The notes under the pieces are model-generated. The model worked only from the letters and a program-made list of their open reading frames with translations, was not told the origin of the DNA and made no database searches. Positions 1 through 8,616 of a stretch of 64,000 nt of DNA are shown here, one piece after another. Made by a program: the position numbers and the translations under genes. This stretch comes from VAZQ01 sp034669045 (GTDB lineage: Bacteria > Pseudomonadota > Alphaproteobacteria > Rhizobiales > Xanthobacteraceae), in NCBI GenBank assembly GCA_034669045.1, contig JAXDOD010000115.1, positions 12,932 to 76,931 of the forward strand, given 5' to 3'. Every line of letters starts with the position of its first letter. The stretch's first letter is position 1.

Positions 1-108
1 ATCGAGTTCCCAATATGCTGCAAGCAATGGCGCCTTGCGATCGGCCAGCTCTTTGACGAACTGGCGCGAAGTCGAAATCTTTGGCTCTACCAGCGCTTGG
101 TCAACCAT
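1..108 (-). CDS. Partial hypothetical protein (N-terminal 36 residues)
   Basis: An ATG at 108 on the minus strand opens a frame that runs in phase to base 1, so only the N-terminus is in the window. The residues begin MVDQALVEPKISTSRQFVKE and continue with a charged, helical-looking stretch. The start lies 22 bases inside the end of the upstream HEPN reading frame, which suggests translational coupling and a two-gene unit. I do not recognise the family. HEPN genes often pair with a nucleotidyltransferase or toxin/antitoxin partner, but nothing visible here shows that. Confidence 0.55.
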   Translation of the reverse strand, partial: MVDQALVEPKISTSRQFVKELADRKAPLLAAYWELD

Positions 109-511
109 TGATATATTCCGTTCGCCTCTTCGCCGCCCTCGACAGCTTCGATCATATCCGACGCATCGTCGTCAGTCCAAACAAGATAGCGGGCGACTTC
201 AGACCATTTTTTGGTGACGGACCAGCGTCGAGAAAGGACAGGATCGGCTTCGATGGCGGCCTGCAATTCTGACTCAAGCCCCGCCAAACGGACCAGATTG
301 CTAGATCGTGAGTGTAGATGCGGTTAACCAATGCCTTGTCGGGAATTTCGTGTTCTCGAAATTGCGCCGCGATCCGCGCTTTAAGCGCACATTCGATTGC
401 ATATCCCGCCAGGTAATACGCGCCAGAAGGATGGCCACCTTGGCCCAAGAGTTTAGCCTCGTGCAGCCGAAGCTCGGCCAGGCGCTGATATGTGGCGCGA
501 TCGCCCGCCAT
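87..511 (-). pseudogene. HEPN-domain protein, interrupted by a -1 frameshift
   Basis: An ATG at 511 preceded by AGGAGG opens a frame reading MAGDRATYQRLAELRLHEAK, then a helix with 'YYLAGYAIECALKARIAAQF', the hallmark of HEPN proteins (helical, nucleotide- or RNA-binding, often toxins or nuclease partners). After 'YTHDLAI', around bases 296-300, the frame loses its HEPN-like sense. The adjacent frame then continues as LVRLAGLESELQAAIEADP to a stop at 87. One missing base would restore a protein of about 141 residues. The gene is therefore a recent pseudogene, a programmed frameshift, or a sequencing error; no slippery run is visible at the junction. It lies 14 bases downstream of thyA on the same strand. 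Confidence 0.7.
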
Positions 512-524
512 AGATTTCCTCCTG

Positions 525-1319
525 CTACACCGCCACCTCGGCCTTGATGTGCGGATGCGGGTCGTAGCCTTCGAGCGTGAAGTCCTCGTAGCGGAAGGCG
601 AACAGATCGGTCGCCGCCGGATTGAGCAGCATCCGCGGCAGCTTGCGCGGCGCGCGCGAAAGCTGCAGCCGCGCCTGCTCGAGATGGTTGAGATAGAGAT
701 GGGCATCGCCCATCGTGTGGATGAACTCTCCGGGCTCGTAGCCGGTCACCTGCGCGACCATCTGCGTGAGCAGCGCATAGGATGCGATGTTGAACGGCAC
801 GCCGAGGAAGACATCGGCCGAGCGCTGATAGAGCTGGCAGGACAGCCGGCCGTTGGCGACATAGAACTGGAACAGGCAGTGGCACGGCGGCAGCGCCATC
901 TTGTCGACGTCGGCCGGGTTCCAGGCGGTGACGATCAGGCGGCGTGAATCCGGGTTGCGGCGGATGGTGGCGACCACATCGGCCATCTGGTCGATGGCGC
1001 CGCCGTCAGGCGTGGGCCATGAGCGCCACTGCCGCCCGTAGACCGGCCCGAGATCGCCGCGCTCGTCCGCCCACTGGTCCCAGATCTTCACCCCGTGGTC
1101 GTTGAGGTATTTGATGTTGGTATCGCCGGCGAGAAACCAGAGCAGCTCATGCACGATCGACTTGAGATGCAGCTTCTTGGTGGTGGTCAGCGGGAACCCT
1201 TGCGCCAGGTCGAAGCGCATCTGGTGACCGAACACCGAGCGCGTGCCGGTGCCGGTGCGGTCGTGCTTCTCCACGCCGTCGGCGAGGATATGCTCCATCA
1301 AGTCCTGGTACTGGCGCAT
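525..1319 (-). CDS. thyA: Thymidylate synthase
   Basis: ThyA converts dUMP and 5,10-methylene-tetrahydrofolate to dTMP and dihydrofolate in the cytoplasm, the de novo route to thymidylate. From ATG 1319 the protein is 264 residues, the same length as E. coli ThyA. The nucleophilic cysteine is in 'PPCHCLFQFY' (Cys146), and the folate- and dUMP-binding segments 'QLYQRSADVFLGVPFNIASYA' and 'HTMGDAHLYLNHLEQ' are intact. An upstream in-frame start at 1394 would add 25 residues unlike the family, so 1319 is preferred. No dihydrofolate reductase gene follows, unlike the common thyA-folA order; a HEPN gene follows instead. Confidence 0.97.
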   Translation of the reverse strand: MRQYQDLMEHILADGVEKHDRTGTGTRSVFGHQMRFDLAQGFPLTTTKKLHLKSIVHELLWFLAGDTNIKYLNDHGVKIWDQWADERGDLGPVYGRQWRSWPTPDGGAIDQMADVVATIRRNPDSRRLIVTAWNPADVDKMALPPCHCLFQFYVANGRLSCQLYQRSADVFLGVPFNIASYALLTQMVAQVTGYEPGEFIHTMGDAHLYLNHLEQARLQLSRAPRKLPRMLLNPAATDLFAFRYEDFTLEGYDPHPHIKAEVAV

Positions 1320-1521
1320 CGTCTTGGGCCTTGCGCAGCCTGAGTCGGGGCGGAGTCTAGCGCCCTGCCGGCCGGCCGTGAAATCGCTTGTCACATATCA
1401 ATGTTTCGGCGGCGCGCAATCGGTGCCGCCGCGTTATACCTGCGGTCCCGACCATTCCGGAAGGTTGCTTCCGCTGATAATCTCGCCCCTGCACGCCATC
1501 CCCGGCGGCTGGGAGGAGATC

Positions 1522-2475
1522 ATGACCAGACTCACATCGCTGGCGGCGATCAGCGCCGCCTTGCTCACGTTTGCGCTTTCCACCAACCCGGCCAGCGCGC
1601 TGATTACGCGCACCTTCGTCTCGGCGGCCGGAACCAACAGCGGCGACTGCTCACGCCCGGCGCCGTGCCGGACCTTGCAGTTCGCCCATGACCAGACCGC
1701 GGCGAACGGCGAGATCGATATCCTCGACACGGCCGGCTACGGCGCGCTGACGATCACCAAGTCGATCAGCATCGTGAACCCGGGCGGGGTCGAGGCCGGC
1801 ATCCTGGCATCCGCGGGCGGCACCGCCGTCACGATCAATGCCGCTTCCACCGACAGGGTCTCGCTGCGCGGCCTGACGCTGGAGGGTGCCAACAGCGGCC
1901 AGTACGGTATCGTGCTCAATACCGCCGGCAAGCTCACGATCGTCGACTGCGTGGTGCGGGATTTCACGAACACCGGCATCATCCTGCAGCCGACCGGCGA
2001 GACGACATTCTTCATCGCCAATACGCTCGTCGCGGACAACGGCGGTATCGGCATCTGGGTCCTCCCGCAGGGAACCGGCACGGCGGCAGGGGCCATCGAT
2101 CACGTCGCTGCAACCGGCAACGGCAACAGTGGCATCGCCGTTGTCGGCCAGCTCACGACCGCTTCCACGCTCAATGTCACAATCAGCAACAGCGTCGCGC
2201 ACGGCAACATTAGTTACGGAATCTACGCGTATGCCGCTAGTGGACATGCCGCGACGAACGCAACGGTGGCCAATTCGTCGGCGAGTAGCAACGCAAACGG
2301 CTTTTATGCCGACGGCATCTCGACCATGCGGCTTTCCGCAAACGTCGCGACCGGGAATACAACAGGGGTGGTGAAGGCCGCCGGCGCCACCATCCACAGC
2401 TTCAACAACAATCTCTTCCGAGGCAACACCACCGACGTCAGCGGCGCCCTGACCACCACGGAGACGCTGCAATAG
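1522..2475 (+). CDS. Secreted right-handed beta-helix protein
   Basis: The ATG at 1522 follows GGGAGGAG. The 317-residue product has a signal peptide (MTRLTSLAAISAALLTFALS, cleavage near 'PASA'). A conserved start 'RTFVSAAGTNSGDCS..PCRTL' follows, with two cysteines that could form a disulfide. The rest is repeated short beta-strand units (GLTLEGANSGQYGIVL, NTGIILQP, NSGIAVVG, YGIYAY) typical of parallel beta-helix (pectate-lyase-like) folds. No polysaccharide-lyase catalytic motif is evident, so a structural or surface role is as likely as an enzymatic one. It is a paralogue of the gene at 21794, matching over the first 250 or so residues, but lacks that protein's collagen and C1q-like parts. 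Confidence 0.8.
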   Translation: MTRLTSLAAISAALLTFALSTNPASALITRTFVSAAGTNSGDCSRPAPCRTLQFAHDQTAANGEIDILDTAGYGALTITKSISIVNPGGVEAGILASAGGTAVTINAASTDRVSLRGLTLEGANSGQYGIVLNTAGKLTIVDCVVRDFTNTGIILQPTGETTFFIANTLVADNGGIGIWVLPQGTGTAAGAIDHVAATGNGNSGIAVVGQLTTASTLNVTISNSVAHGNISYGIYAYAASGHAATNATVANSSASSNANGFYADGISTMRLSANVATGNTTGVVKAAGATIHSFNNNLFRGNTTDVSGALTTTETLQ

Positions 2476-2516
2476 CGCCGTAGGGTGGGAAAAGCGAAGC
2501 GTGCCCACGCCGCTTT

Positions 2517-2598
2517 GTAGCCCGCATGGAGCGCAGCGGAATGCGGGGATCGCGTGCGAGGGATCAACCCGGATTTCGCTTCGCTCCATCCGGGCTAC
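2517..2598. repeat. Dispersed palindromic repeat (family B), copy 1
   Basis: An 82-base imperfect inverted repeat starting GTAGCCCGCATGGAGCGCAG and ending TCCATCCGGGCTAC. A second copy of the same family lies at 9935-10019. It sits between the convergent beta-helix gene and tctC, so it may also act as a bidirectional terminator. Such 'tagcccggatggagcg' units are, from memory, frequent between genes in Bradyrhizobium-like genomes. Confidence 0.75.
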
Positions 2599-2655
2599 GG
2601 GCTGCTCTTCCTGCAATAGCCGCAGCGTGGGCTTAACCCTGCCGTGCGGGCCGGC

Positions 2656-3639
2656 TCAGTTCAGCGGGCCGGCCGCCTTGATGATCGGCGTCCATTTGGC
2701 GATCTCGCTCTTCACCAGCGCCGCGAGCGCTTGCGGGCCGCGATGCGCCTTGTCGGGGATGTCGCTGCCGAGCTCGAGCAGGCGTTTGCGCGTGTAGTCG
2801 TCGTCGAGCGCCTTGTCGAGCGCGGCGGTGAGCTTGTCGAGGATCGGCTTCGGCGTCCCCTTGGGCGCGAACAAGGCGTTCCAGGCCGAGGCCTGGAATT
2901 CGGGCAAGCCGGCCTCTTTCGTGGTCGGCAGGTTCGGCAGCGCGGGATTTCGCTCCGGCGTGCCGACCGCATAGCCCTTGATGGTGCCACCCAGGATCTG
3001 CGGCACCACATTGACGATCTGGTCGCACATATAGTCGACCTGTCCGGCGACCAGCGCATTCATCGCCGGCCCGGTGCCGTTGTACGGCACCGCTACCGGC
3101 TTGACCTGCATGAGGTGGTTAAGCAGCAGGCAGGTCGTGAACGACACCGAGCCGACACCCGCATGAGCCATGTTGAGCGTGGCGACGTTGGCTTTCACGT
3201 AGGGGACGAATTCCTGCAGGTCCTTCGGCGGAAACGTCTTCTTGCCAAGGATCACCACCGGGGTGCCGGCCGCCATGCCGATCGGCTCGAAGTCCACGTC
3301 CGGCTTGTAGGCGAGGTTGGGAAACAGCGCGACCGAGGCGGCATGCGTTCCCATGTGGCCCATCTCGATGACGTAGCCGTCGGGCGCGGCCTGCATGGCG
3401 CGGATCGACCCCGTGGTGCCGCCGGCGCCGAGCACGTTCTCGATGATGATCTGTTGTCCGAGCGTGGCGGTCATGTGGTTGCCGACGATGCGGGCGATGA
3501 CGTCGGTCGGTCCGCCGGCCGCGAAGGGTACGATCAGCGTGATTGTCCGCGTCGGATATTCGGACTGCGCCGCCGCCGGCGCCGCCGACAGGCCGGCAGC
3601 CGCGGCTGCGAGCAGCAGGCGAATTGAGAATTGGCGCAT
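2656..3639 (-). CDS. tctC: Tripartite tricarboxylate transporter substrate-binding protein (Bug/TctC)
   Basis: This is the periplasmic solute-binding component that captures a carboxylate and hands it to TctA/TctB. From ATG 3639 the protein is 327 residues, with a signal peptide (MRQFSIRLLLAAAAAGLSAA..AQS) and the Bug-family start 'YPTRTITLIVPFAAGGPTDVIARIV'. The motif 'AGGPTD' contacts the ligand carboxylate, and 'VLGAGGTTG' and 'AAPDGY' follow as usual. It is the last gene of tctB-tctA-tctC on the minus strand, with 152 bases between tctA and tctC. Substrate is unknown; Bug proteins bind citrate, dicarboxylates, aromatic acids or amino acids. Much longer upstream extension of the frame (to 4206) runs through tctA and is not coding. 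Confidence 0.93.
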   Translation of the reverse strand: MRQFSIRLLLAAAAAGLSAAPAAAQSEYPTRTITLIVPFAAGGPTDVIARIVGNHMTATLGQQIIIENVLGAGGTTGSIRAMQAAPDGYVIEMGHMGTHAASVALFPNLAYKPDVDFEPIGMAAGTPVVILGKKTFPPKDLQEFVPYVKANVATLNMAHAGVGSVSFTTCLLLNHLMQVKPVAVPYNGTGPAMNALVAGQVDYMCDQIVNVVPQILGGTIKGYAVGTPERNPALPNLPTTKEAGLPEFQASAWNALFAPKGTPKPILDKLTAALDKALDDDYTRKRLLELGSDIPDKAHRGPQALAALVKSEIAKWTPIIKAAGPLN

Positions 3640-3791
3640 GGTCGCTCCCGTGGTGACGATAGACCAATACCGCAGCGCCGGACTGGTTCCGGCCGCTGGC
3701 GTTCCGACGGGAACGCGACCGGAAAAACCGCGCGGCATTGTTGGCGCTGCGTCGTCGATGCCGGCACTGCGCAAAATCCTGCGCGGACCGC

Positions 3792-5297
3792 CTACTCGAC
3801 GAAGACTTCCTCGCGGCGCTTGCGGATCATCGGCAGGATCGCGAGCACGAGCAGGAGGATGGCGACCGAGAGCAGCCCGCCCGAGATCGGACGGGTGAAA
3901 AACACGGTGGCGTCGCCGCGCGCGATCAGCATGGCGCGCCGCAGGTTCTCCTCCATCAGCGGCCCCAGCACGAAGCCGAGCAGCATCGGCGCGGCCTCGA
4001 AGTCGTGCTTGATCAGCCAATAGCCGACCACGCCATACATCGCCGAAATCATCACGTCGGTCGGCGAGTTGTTGATCGAATAGATGCCGATGCAGCAGAA
4101 CACGATGATGGACGGAAACAGCAGCCGGTAGGGCACCCGCAGGAGCGTCACCCAGACGCCGACCAGCGGCAGGTTGATGACGACCAGCATCAGGTTGCCG
4201 AGCCACATCGAGGCGATCATGCCCCAGAACAGCTCCGGCTGCTTGGTCATGACCTGCGGACCCGGCACGATGCCGTGGATGGTCATGGCGCCGACCATCA
4301 GCGCCATCACGGCGTTGGGCGGGATGCCGAGCGTCAGCAGCGGGATGAACGCGGTCTGGGCGGCGGCGTTGTTGGCGCTCTCGGGCGCCGCGACGCCCTC
4401 GATGGCGCCCTTGCCGAAGCGCGAGGGATCCTTGGACACGCGCTTTTCGAACGTGTAGGCGGCGAAGGACGCGATCACCGCGCCGCCGCCGGGCAGGATG
4501 CCCAGGAGCGAGCCGAGGATGGTGCCGCGCGCGATCGCGCCCGACGAATCGATCAGGTCCTTGCGGGTCGGCATCAGGCCCGTGACCTTGGCGCTGACGA
4601 TGTCGCGGCTTTCCTCGGGCAGTTCGAGGTTGCGGATGATTTCCGCGAAGCCGAACACGCCCATGGCGATGTTGGTGAAGCCGATGCCGTCGGCGAGTTC
4701 CGCGATGTCGAACGTCATGCGGCCGGCGCCGGTTTCGAGGTCCGATCCGACCATCGACATCAGCAGGCCGGCGAGCACCATGGCGATCGCCTTGACCACC
4801 GAGCCCTTGGCGAGCACGACCGCGAAGATCAGGCCGAGCACCATCAGCGAGAAATATTCGGCCGGCCCGAACAGCAGCGCCAGGCTCGTGAGCGGCGCGC
4901 CCAGCGCCGCGACCAGCACCGTCGCCACGCAGCCGGCGAAGAACGAGCCGATGGCGGCGATCGCGAGCGCGGCTCCGGCGCGGCCCTGCCGCGCCATCTG
5001 GTGGCCGTCGAGGCAGGTGACGACCGAGGTCGCCTCGCCCGGGATGTTGACCAGGACCGACGTGGTCGAGCCGCCGTACTGCGCGCCGTAATAGATGCCG
5101 GCGAGCATGATCAGCGCGCCCACCGGCGGCAGGCCGAAGGTGATCGGCAGCAGCATCGCGATGGTGGCGACGGTGCCGATGCCCGGAAGCACGCCGACCA
5201 GCGTGCCGACCAGGGCCCCGATCAGGCAGAACAGCAGGTTCATCGGGGACAGCGCGACCCCAAAGCCCATTGCGAGATTCGCGAGCAGTTCGGACAT
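3792..5297 (-). CDS. tctA: Tripartite tricarboxylate transporter large membrane subunit TctA
   Basis: TctA is the large integral membrane subunit, with about 11-12 helices, forming the transport path of this secondary, binding-protein-dependent importer. The 501 residues match the family length. The start 'MSELLANLAMGFGVALSPMN' and the signatures 'GVLPGIGTVATIAMLLP', 'IYYGAQYGGSTTSVLVNIPGE' and the inverted repeat 'GSLLGILPGGGAVIASF' are typical. It lies 24 bases after tctB and upstream of tctC, one operon. Confidence 0.97.
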   Translation of the reverse strand: MSELLANLAMGFGVALSPMNLLFCLIGALVGTLVGVLPGIGTVATIAMLLPITFGLPPVGALIMLAGIYYGAQYGGSTTSVLVNIPGEATSVVTCLDGHQMARQGRAGAALAIAAIGSFFAGCVATVLVAALGAPLTSLALLFGPAEYFSLMVLGLIFAVVLAKGSVVKAIAMVLAGLLMSMVGSDLETGAGRMTFDIAELADGIGFTNIAMGVFGFAEIIRNLELPEESRDIVSAKVTGLMPTRKDLIDSSGAIARGTILGSLLGILPGGGAVIASFAAYTFEKRVSKDPSRFGKGAIEGVAAPESANNAAAQTAFIPLLTLGIPPNAVMALMVGAMTIHGIVPGPQVMTKQPELFWGMIASMWLGNLMLVVINLPLVGVWVTLLRVPYRLLFPSIIVFCCIGIYSINNSPTDVMISAMYGVVGYWLIKHDFEAAPMLLGFVLGPLMEENLRRAMLIARGDATVFFTRPISGGLLSVAILLLVLAILPMIRKRREEVFVE

Positions 5298-5321
5298 GGC
5301 GACCTCAACCGGGATGGATCA

Positions 5322-6053
5322 TCAGAGACCGGGCACGAACTTCCGGACGAGCAGGATCAGGTTGTGGAAAATGTCCGCGAACTGGTTGAGCAGCAACGCC
5401 GGCGCATTGGACTGCGGCCAGAGCTGGAACGGCAGATTGAGCAGGTAGACGAAAAGCAGGACGCAGCCGAGGGTCATCGCCGCCGCCGCGATCAGGCTTT
5501 CGATCCAGCGCATCTCTTTTGATCCCGAGATCGAGACCAGGAAGGCGAGGTAGGTGGCCACGACCAGCCCGAACGGACGGATCAGCGCGGCAAACAGCGA
5601 GATCCCGAGCAGGACCAGCATCGGCCCGTGGATCTTGTATTTCTCGATGCGCGGCCCGTCCGTGAAGGCGCCGATCAGCGTCACGATGAATCCGACCAGG
5701 GCGAGCGCGCCGGCAAACAGCCGCGGTGCGGTGCCGGGACCGAACGCGAAGCCGCGCTGCCCCGGCAGCTCGGCGGAGGCAATGAGCGCGAACGTCGCCA
5801 TCAGGACCAGGGCGAGGCCGCCGTAGAAATCCTGCGGGCCGCGGATCGGGACCAGTCCCGCCATCACGCCGACGCCCACCATGGCGACCACGATCGTCAG
5901 GAAGCGCGGCGCGGTCGGGCTCGACACATAGAAGGTGGCCAGGAACAGCACGAGCGCCACCAGCGTGACGATCAACCCGCCCTTGAATCTGTTGGTATGC
6001 TCAGCCTCAGCCGGACTCGGCCGGTCCTGGGACGATTGGACGTCCTCAGCCAT
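5322..6053 (-). CDS. tctB: Tripartite tricarboxylate transporter small membrane subunit TctB
   Basis: TctB is the small, poorly conserved membrane subunit (four predicted helices) of the carboxylate importer. The 243-residue product has a hydrophilic N-terminus rich in Ser/Pro/Glu, then hydrophobic segments at about residues 30-47, 50-68, 80-95 and several beyond, including 'FVYLLNLPFQLWP' near the C-terminus, characteristic of TctB. It is the first gene of the operon; tctA begins 24 bases downstream. The N-terminal 25 residues are longer than in many TctB proteins, so a later start is possible, but no better RBS was seen. Confidence 0.88.
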   Translation of the reverse strand: MAEDVQSSQDRPSPAEAEHTNRFKGGLIVTLVALVLFLATFYVSSPTAPRFLTIVVAMVGVGVMAGLVPIRGPQDFYGGLALVLMATFALIASAELPGQRGFAFGPGTAPRLFAGALALVGFIVTLIGAFTDGPRIEKYKIHGPMLVLLGISLFAALIRPFGLVVATYLAFLVSISGSKEMRWIESLIAAAAMTLGCVLLFVYLLNLPFQLWPQSNAPALLLNQFADIFHNLILLVRKFVPGL

Positions 6054-6243
6054 GTCGTGCTCCCCTCGCGCCCCCGCCGCATGCCCCGCGCTCCCACGCC
6101 TAGGGGCATACGGGCTTCAGTTAGCACAGTTTTATCGGCGGCGGGAAGCAACTGCGACAATTTTCCGACAACGCGGGTCGCCGCCCGGCCGCAACCAGGA
6201 GTTCCGGAGCCCGGCATCGCGCCGGGCTCCATGAAGCTTGCTG

Positions 6244-6777
6244 TCAGACCGCGCCCAGCAGCCCGAGCAGGCCGGCGGCGGCGAAAATCCACAGCGGGTT
6301 GAGGCGCACTTGATAGGTGATGGCCGCGGTCGCCGCGGTCAGCGCCATCGGCACCCAGCTCTGCGCCGCGACCGCCGCGATCACCAGCGCGCTCGCTCCG
6401 ATCAGGCCGAGCGAGACCGGAACCATCCCGGCCTGGACCGCCAGCCGCCAAGGCGCGTGCTTGAAGCGGTCCCAGACGCGGCCGATGAAGAAGGCGAAGA
6501 TGCAGGTCGGACCGCACATCGCGAGCGTCGCGACCAGGGCGCCCGCGACGCCGGCGACATGATAGCCGATCAGCGTCACGATGATGACGTTCGGCCCCGG
6601 GGTTATCTGCGCGATCGCGAACATGTCGGCGAACTGCCGGTCGGTCATCCAGTGCTCGACCTCGACCACCAGCCGGTGCATCTCCGGCAGGGCGGCATTG
6701 GCGCCGCCCATCGCGAACAGCGACATCAGCGCGAAGTAGCCCGCGAGCGCGGGCAACGCGGCGGCATCCTCCTTCAT
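6244..6777 (-). CDS. ChrA-family transporter, second half-protein
   Basis: This is one of two short-chain ChrA (chromate ion transporter) proteins that together equal a full-length ChrA and probably act as a pair in the inner membrane. It has 177 residues. The motifs 'SLFAMGGANAALPEMHR' and 'FAIAQITPGPN' (PGPN) are ChrA signatures, followed by several hydrophobic helices. Its ATG (6777) overlaps the stop of the upstream half by four bases (ATGA), so translation is coupled. Chromate is the classical substrate, but many paralogues have no proven role in chromate efflux. Confidence 0.85.
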   Translation of the reverse strand: MKEDAAALPALAGYFALMSLFAMGGANAALPEMHRLVVEVEHWMTDRQFADMFAIAQITPGPNVIIVTLIGYHVAGVAGALVATLAMCGPTCIFAFFIGRVWDRFKHAPWRLAVQAGMVPVSLGLIGASALVIAAVAAQSWVPMALTAATAAITYQVRLNPLWIFAAAGLLGLLGAV

Positions 6778-7352
6778 CGCGGCCCCCGCCCCCAGGCCCA
6801 GGCGATGCTGAGCGGGATCAGCACCGCGAGCACCCAATAGAGCGGCCAGCGCATGATCCCGACCGCCGCGAAGGCGGCAAACGCCATCACGTGCGGCTGG
6901 CCGAAGCGCTCCTTCAACAGCGGCTGCAGCATCTTCAGGGTCGTGCTGATGGTGAGCCCGGCCGCCGCCGCCGCGACCGCCGCGAAGATGCGCTGCAGGA
7001 CGTCGATGTTGCCGAAGCGGGCGTAGAGCAGCCCGCAGCCGATGACGATCGTGACCGGCGGTCCGAGCAGGCCGAGCAGCGCCAGCAGCGCGCCCGCCGT
7101 GCCGCCGAAGCGGCGCCCGAACACGACCGCGAAATTGACGATGTTGGGGCCGGGCAGGAAGTTGCAGAGTGCGTAGGCCTCGTTGAATTCCTCCGCCGTC
7201 ATCCACTTGCGCTCGTCGACCATCATCCGCCGCGACCAGTACAGCACCCCGCCGAAGCCGGAGACCGAGATGATCGTGAAGGCGACGAGCAGTTGCAGGC
7301 GCGTGGGATTGGCCGGGGCTGGTTGCGCGGGTGCGGGGGCGGTGTCGGACAT
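6774..7352 (-). CDS. ChrA-family transporter, first half-protein
   Basis: This is the partner of the preceding ChrA half, with 192 residues. It has a Pro/Ala-rich cytoplasmic N-terminus, then 'VAFTIISVSGFGGVLYWSRRMMVDERKW', 'ALCNFLPGPNIVNFAVVFGRRFGG' and further transmembrane helices. The two half-proteins have inverted topology in this family and would assemble as a heterodimer. Start and overlap (ATGA at 6774-6777) are clear. Function in chromate or sulfate-like anion export is inferred from family only. Confidence 0.87.
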   Translation of the reverse strand: MSDTAPAPAQPAPANPTRLQLLVAFTIISVSGFGGVLYWSRRMMVDERKWMTAEEFNEAYALCNFLPGPNIVNFAVVFGRRFGGTAGALLALLGLLGPPVTIVIGCGLLYARFGNIDVLQRIFAAVAAAAAGLTISTTLKMLQPLLKERFGQPHVMAFAAFAAVGIMRWPLYWVLAVLIPLSIAWAWGRGPR

Positions 7353-7713
7353 GGTCCGGCAGGATTAGCCGGCCGCCGGCGACGGACCAAACGATTTGTC
7401 GGAATGCGCGGACGCCGCGCCGAACGGCCGCGGGCCTGGGCTGACGGCGCGGGTGCGCAGGATCGGGCCGCGGGCCGTGTGGAGGAGCCGCCGGCGGTCC
7501 TTGCGGTGCGCAGGTGGGCGACCTCGCGAACGCCATTCACGCGGCAGGGTTAGGAACAGCATCCAATTATAGACTTGACTCCAATCCTTGCAGTCACAAA
7601 ATCAGTGACATGGCGGCGTGCGCGAATACGGCCATGCTGTCGAGCTGTGGCCGCACCCTCAAAAATGGTCCGACCTATGATAAGATTCGACGGGCACGGA
7701 TGGCATTCCACGA
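7353..7713. other. Intergenic stretch, no convincing gene
   Basis: This 361-base gap separates the divergent chrA pair and the hypothetical gene at 7714. Base composition drops from the GC-rich neighbourhood towards the AT-richer 7.7-8.35 kb block at about 7560. A short frame ending at 7763 contains the protein-like string MIRFDGHGWHSTNVDLWDLI, but it stops just as the next gene's frame begins, so it could be a remnant of that gene's original N-terminus. No RNA gene was recognised. Confidence 0.4.
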
Positions 7714-8346
7714 ATGTTGACCTCTGGGACCTCATCGAACGGCTACAGAGCGGCCCTTATTAACGGGCGCTGGCAGATTCAACCGGCGAAGATATCCCCA
7801 TCGCCTTTCGATCAAATTCTGCTGGACATTGAGCGGGCGCTAATCGCGAAGTTTTATTATCTCGCGATCATGATGACTTTGGCCCTGCCTGACATCTGCG
7901 CTTGCCTCGAAAGCCCGAATGGAAATACTCGCGGACGAGGCGACGCTTACAAGCAATGGTTCAGAAAACACTTGTCGCAAAAATTTAGAAATTTAACCGA
8001 CGTCGATGCTTACCAATTACGTTGTGGTGTGATCCATCAAGGACATTTCGGAGATCACCCAAGAAGGAACTATGATCGAATAATCTTCGTGGGCCGAAAT
8101 CCGAGTGTGAAGTTTGTTGGGGACGCAGTGGCGACAATTAATCCTGATGTTTCGTTTAATGGAATAAGCGTTGACCAATTGCGGCTGAGCGGGAGAATTC
8201 TCCATCTCGAAGCAGAGTTTTTTTGGGAGACGGTTATAGAGGCGGCCGTCAGTGGGCGCAGTCAAAAGCCGCCGATCCTAACGTACAAGCCAATATGCCA
8301 AACCTTGTGCGATATCGACCTGATGGCATGCCTCCCTATATCATAG
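7714..8346 (+). CDS. Hypothetical protein in atypical AT-richer DNA
   Basis: This is a 210-residue soluble protein of a family I know only as hypothetical. The core 'FDQILLDIERALIAKFYYLAIMMTLALPDICACLES' followed by 'YKQWFRKHL', 'DAYQLRCGVIHQGHFG' and 'RIIFVGRNP' is helical and all-cytoplasmic in look, with 'LRCGVIHQG' reminiscent of RNA-binding HEPN-like helices; that comparison is speculative. Its DNA is clearly AT-richer and uses codons such as ATA, TTA and AGA that the neighbours avoid, a sign of transfer. The first 30 or so residues are unlike the core; the start at 7714 is uncertain. Confidence 0.6.
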   Translation: MLTSGTSSNGYRAALINGRWQIQPAKISPSPFDQILLDIERALIAKFYYLAIMMTLALPDICACLESPNGNTRGRGDAYKQWFRKHLSQKFRNLTDVDAYQLRCGVIHQGHFGDHPRRNYDRIIFVGRNPSVKFVGDAVATINPDVSFNGISVDQLRLSGRILHLEAEFFWETVIEAAVSGRSQKPPILTYKPICQTLCDIDLMACLPIS

Positions 8347-8437
8347 GGATTCCTCTGATTGCATGAGGCTCAGTATGGCCGCGTAATAAAGGTGAAGACA
8401 GATTTTCGCCGTAGACCAATTCAAACCGCGACAGTCC

Positions 8438-8548
8438 GTAGGGCGCAATAAGCGCAGCGCATTGCGCCGCTTCGAGGCCGATCCGCTGCCAGGCGGTTGG
8501 GGGAGGCAGCTTTAGATGGCGCAATGCGCTGCGCTTATTGCGCCCTAC
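8438..8548. repeat. Dispersed palindromic repeat (family A), copy 1
   Basis: A 111-base element with perfect 31-base inverted arms (8438-8468 and 8518-8548) around a 49-base centre. The arms begin GTAGGGCGCAATAAGCGCAG. A second copy is at 9755-9866. It looks like a miniature inverted-repeat element or REP-type palindrome without a coding region. Confidence 0.85.
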
Positions 8549-8616
8549 GCTTGACCCATGCGGCGGCGGGTGCGCGTTGCACCGAGCGGCGATCTGCGCG
8601 GCGCGCACCCAAGCGC

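Noticed and set aside
3738..5522. 594-residue plus-strand frame opposite tctA
   Set aside because: Mirror frame of TctA with His/Asp/Arg-rich non-protein-like text.
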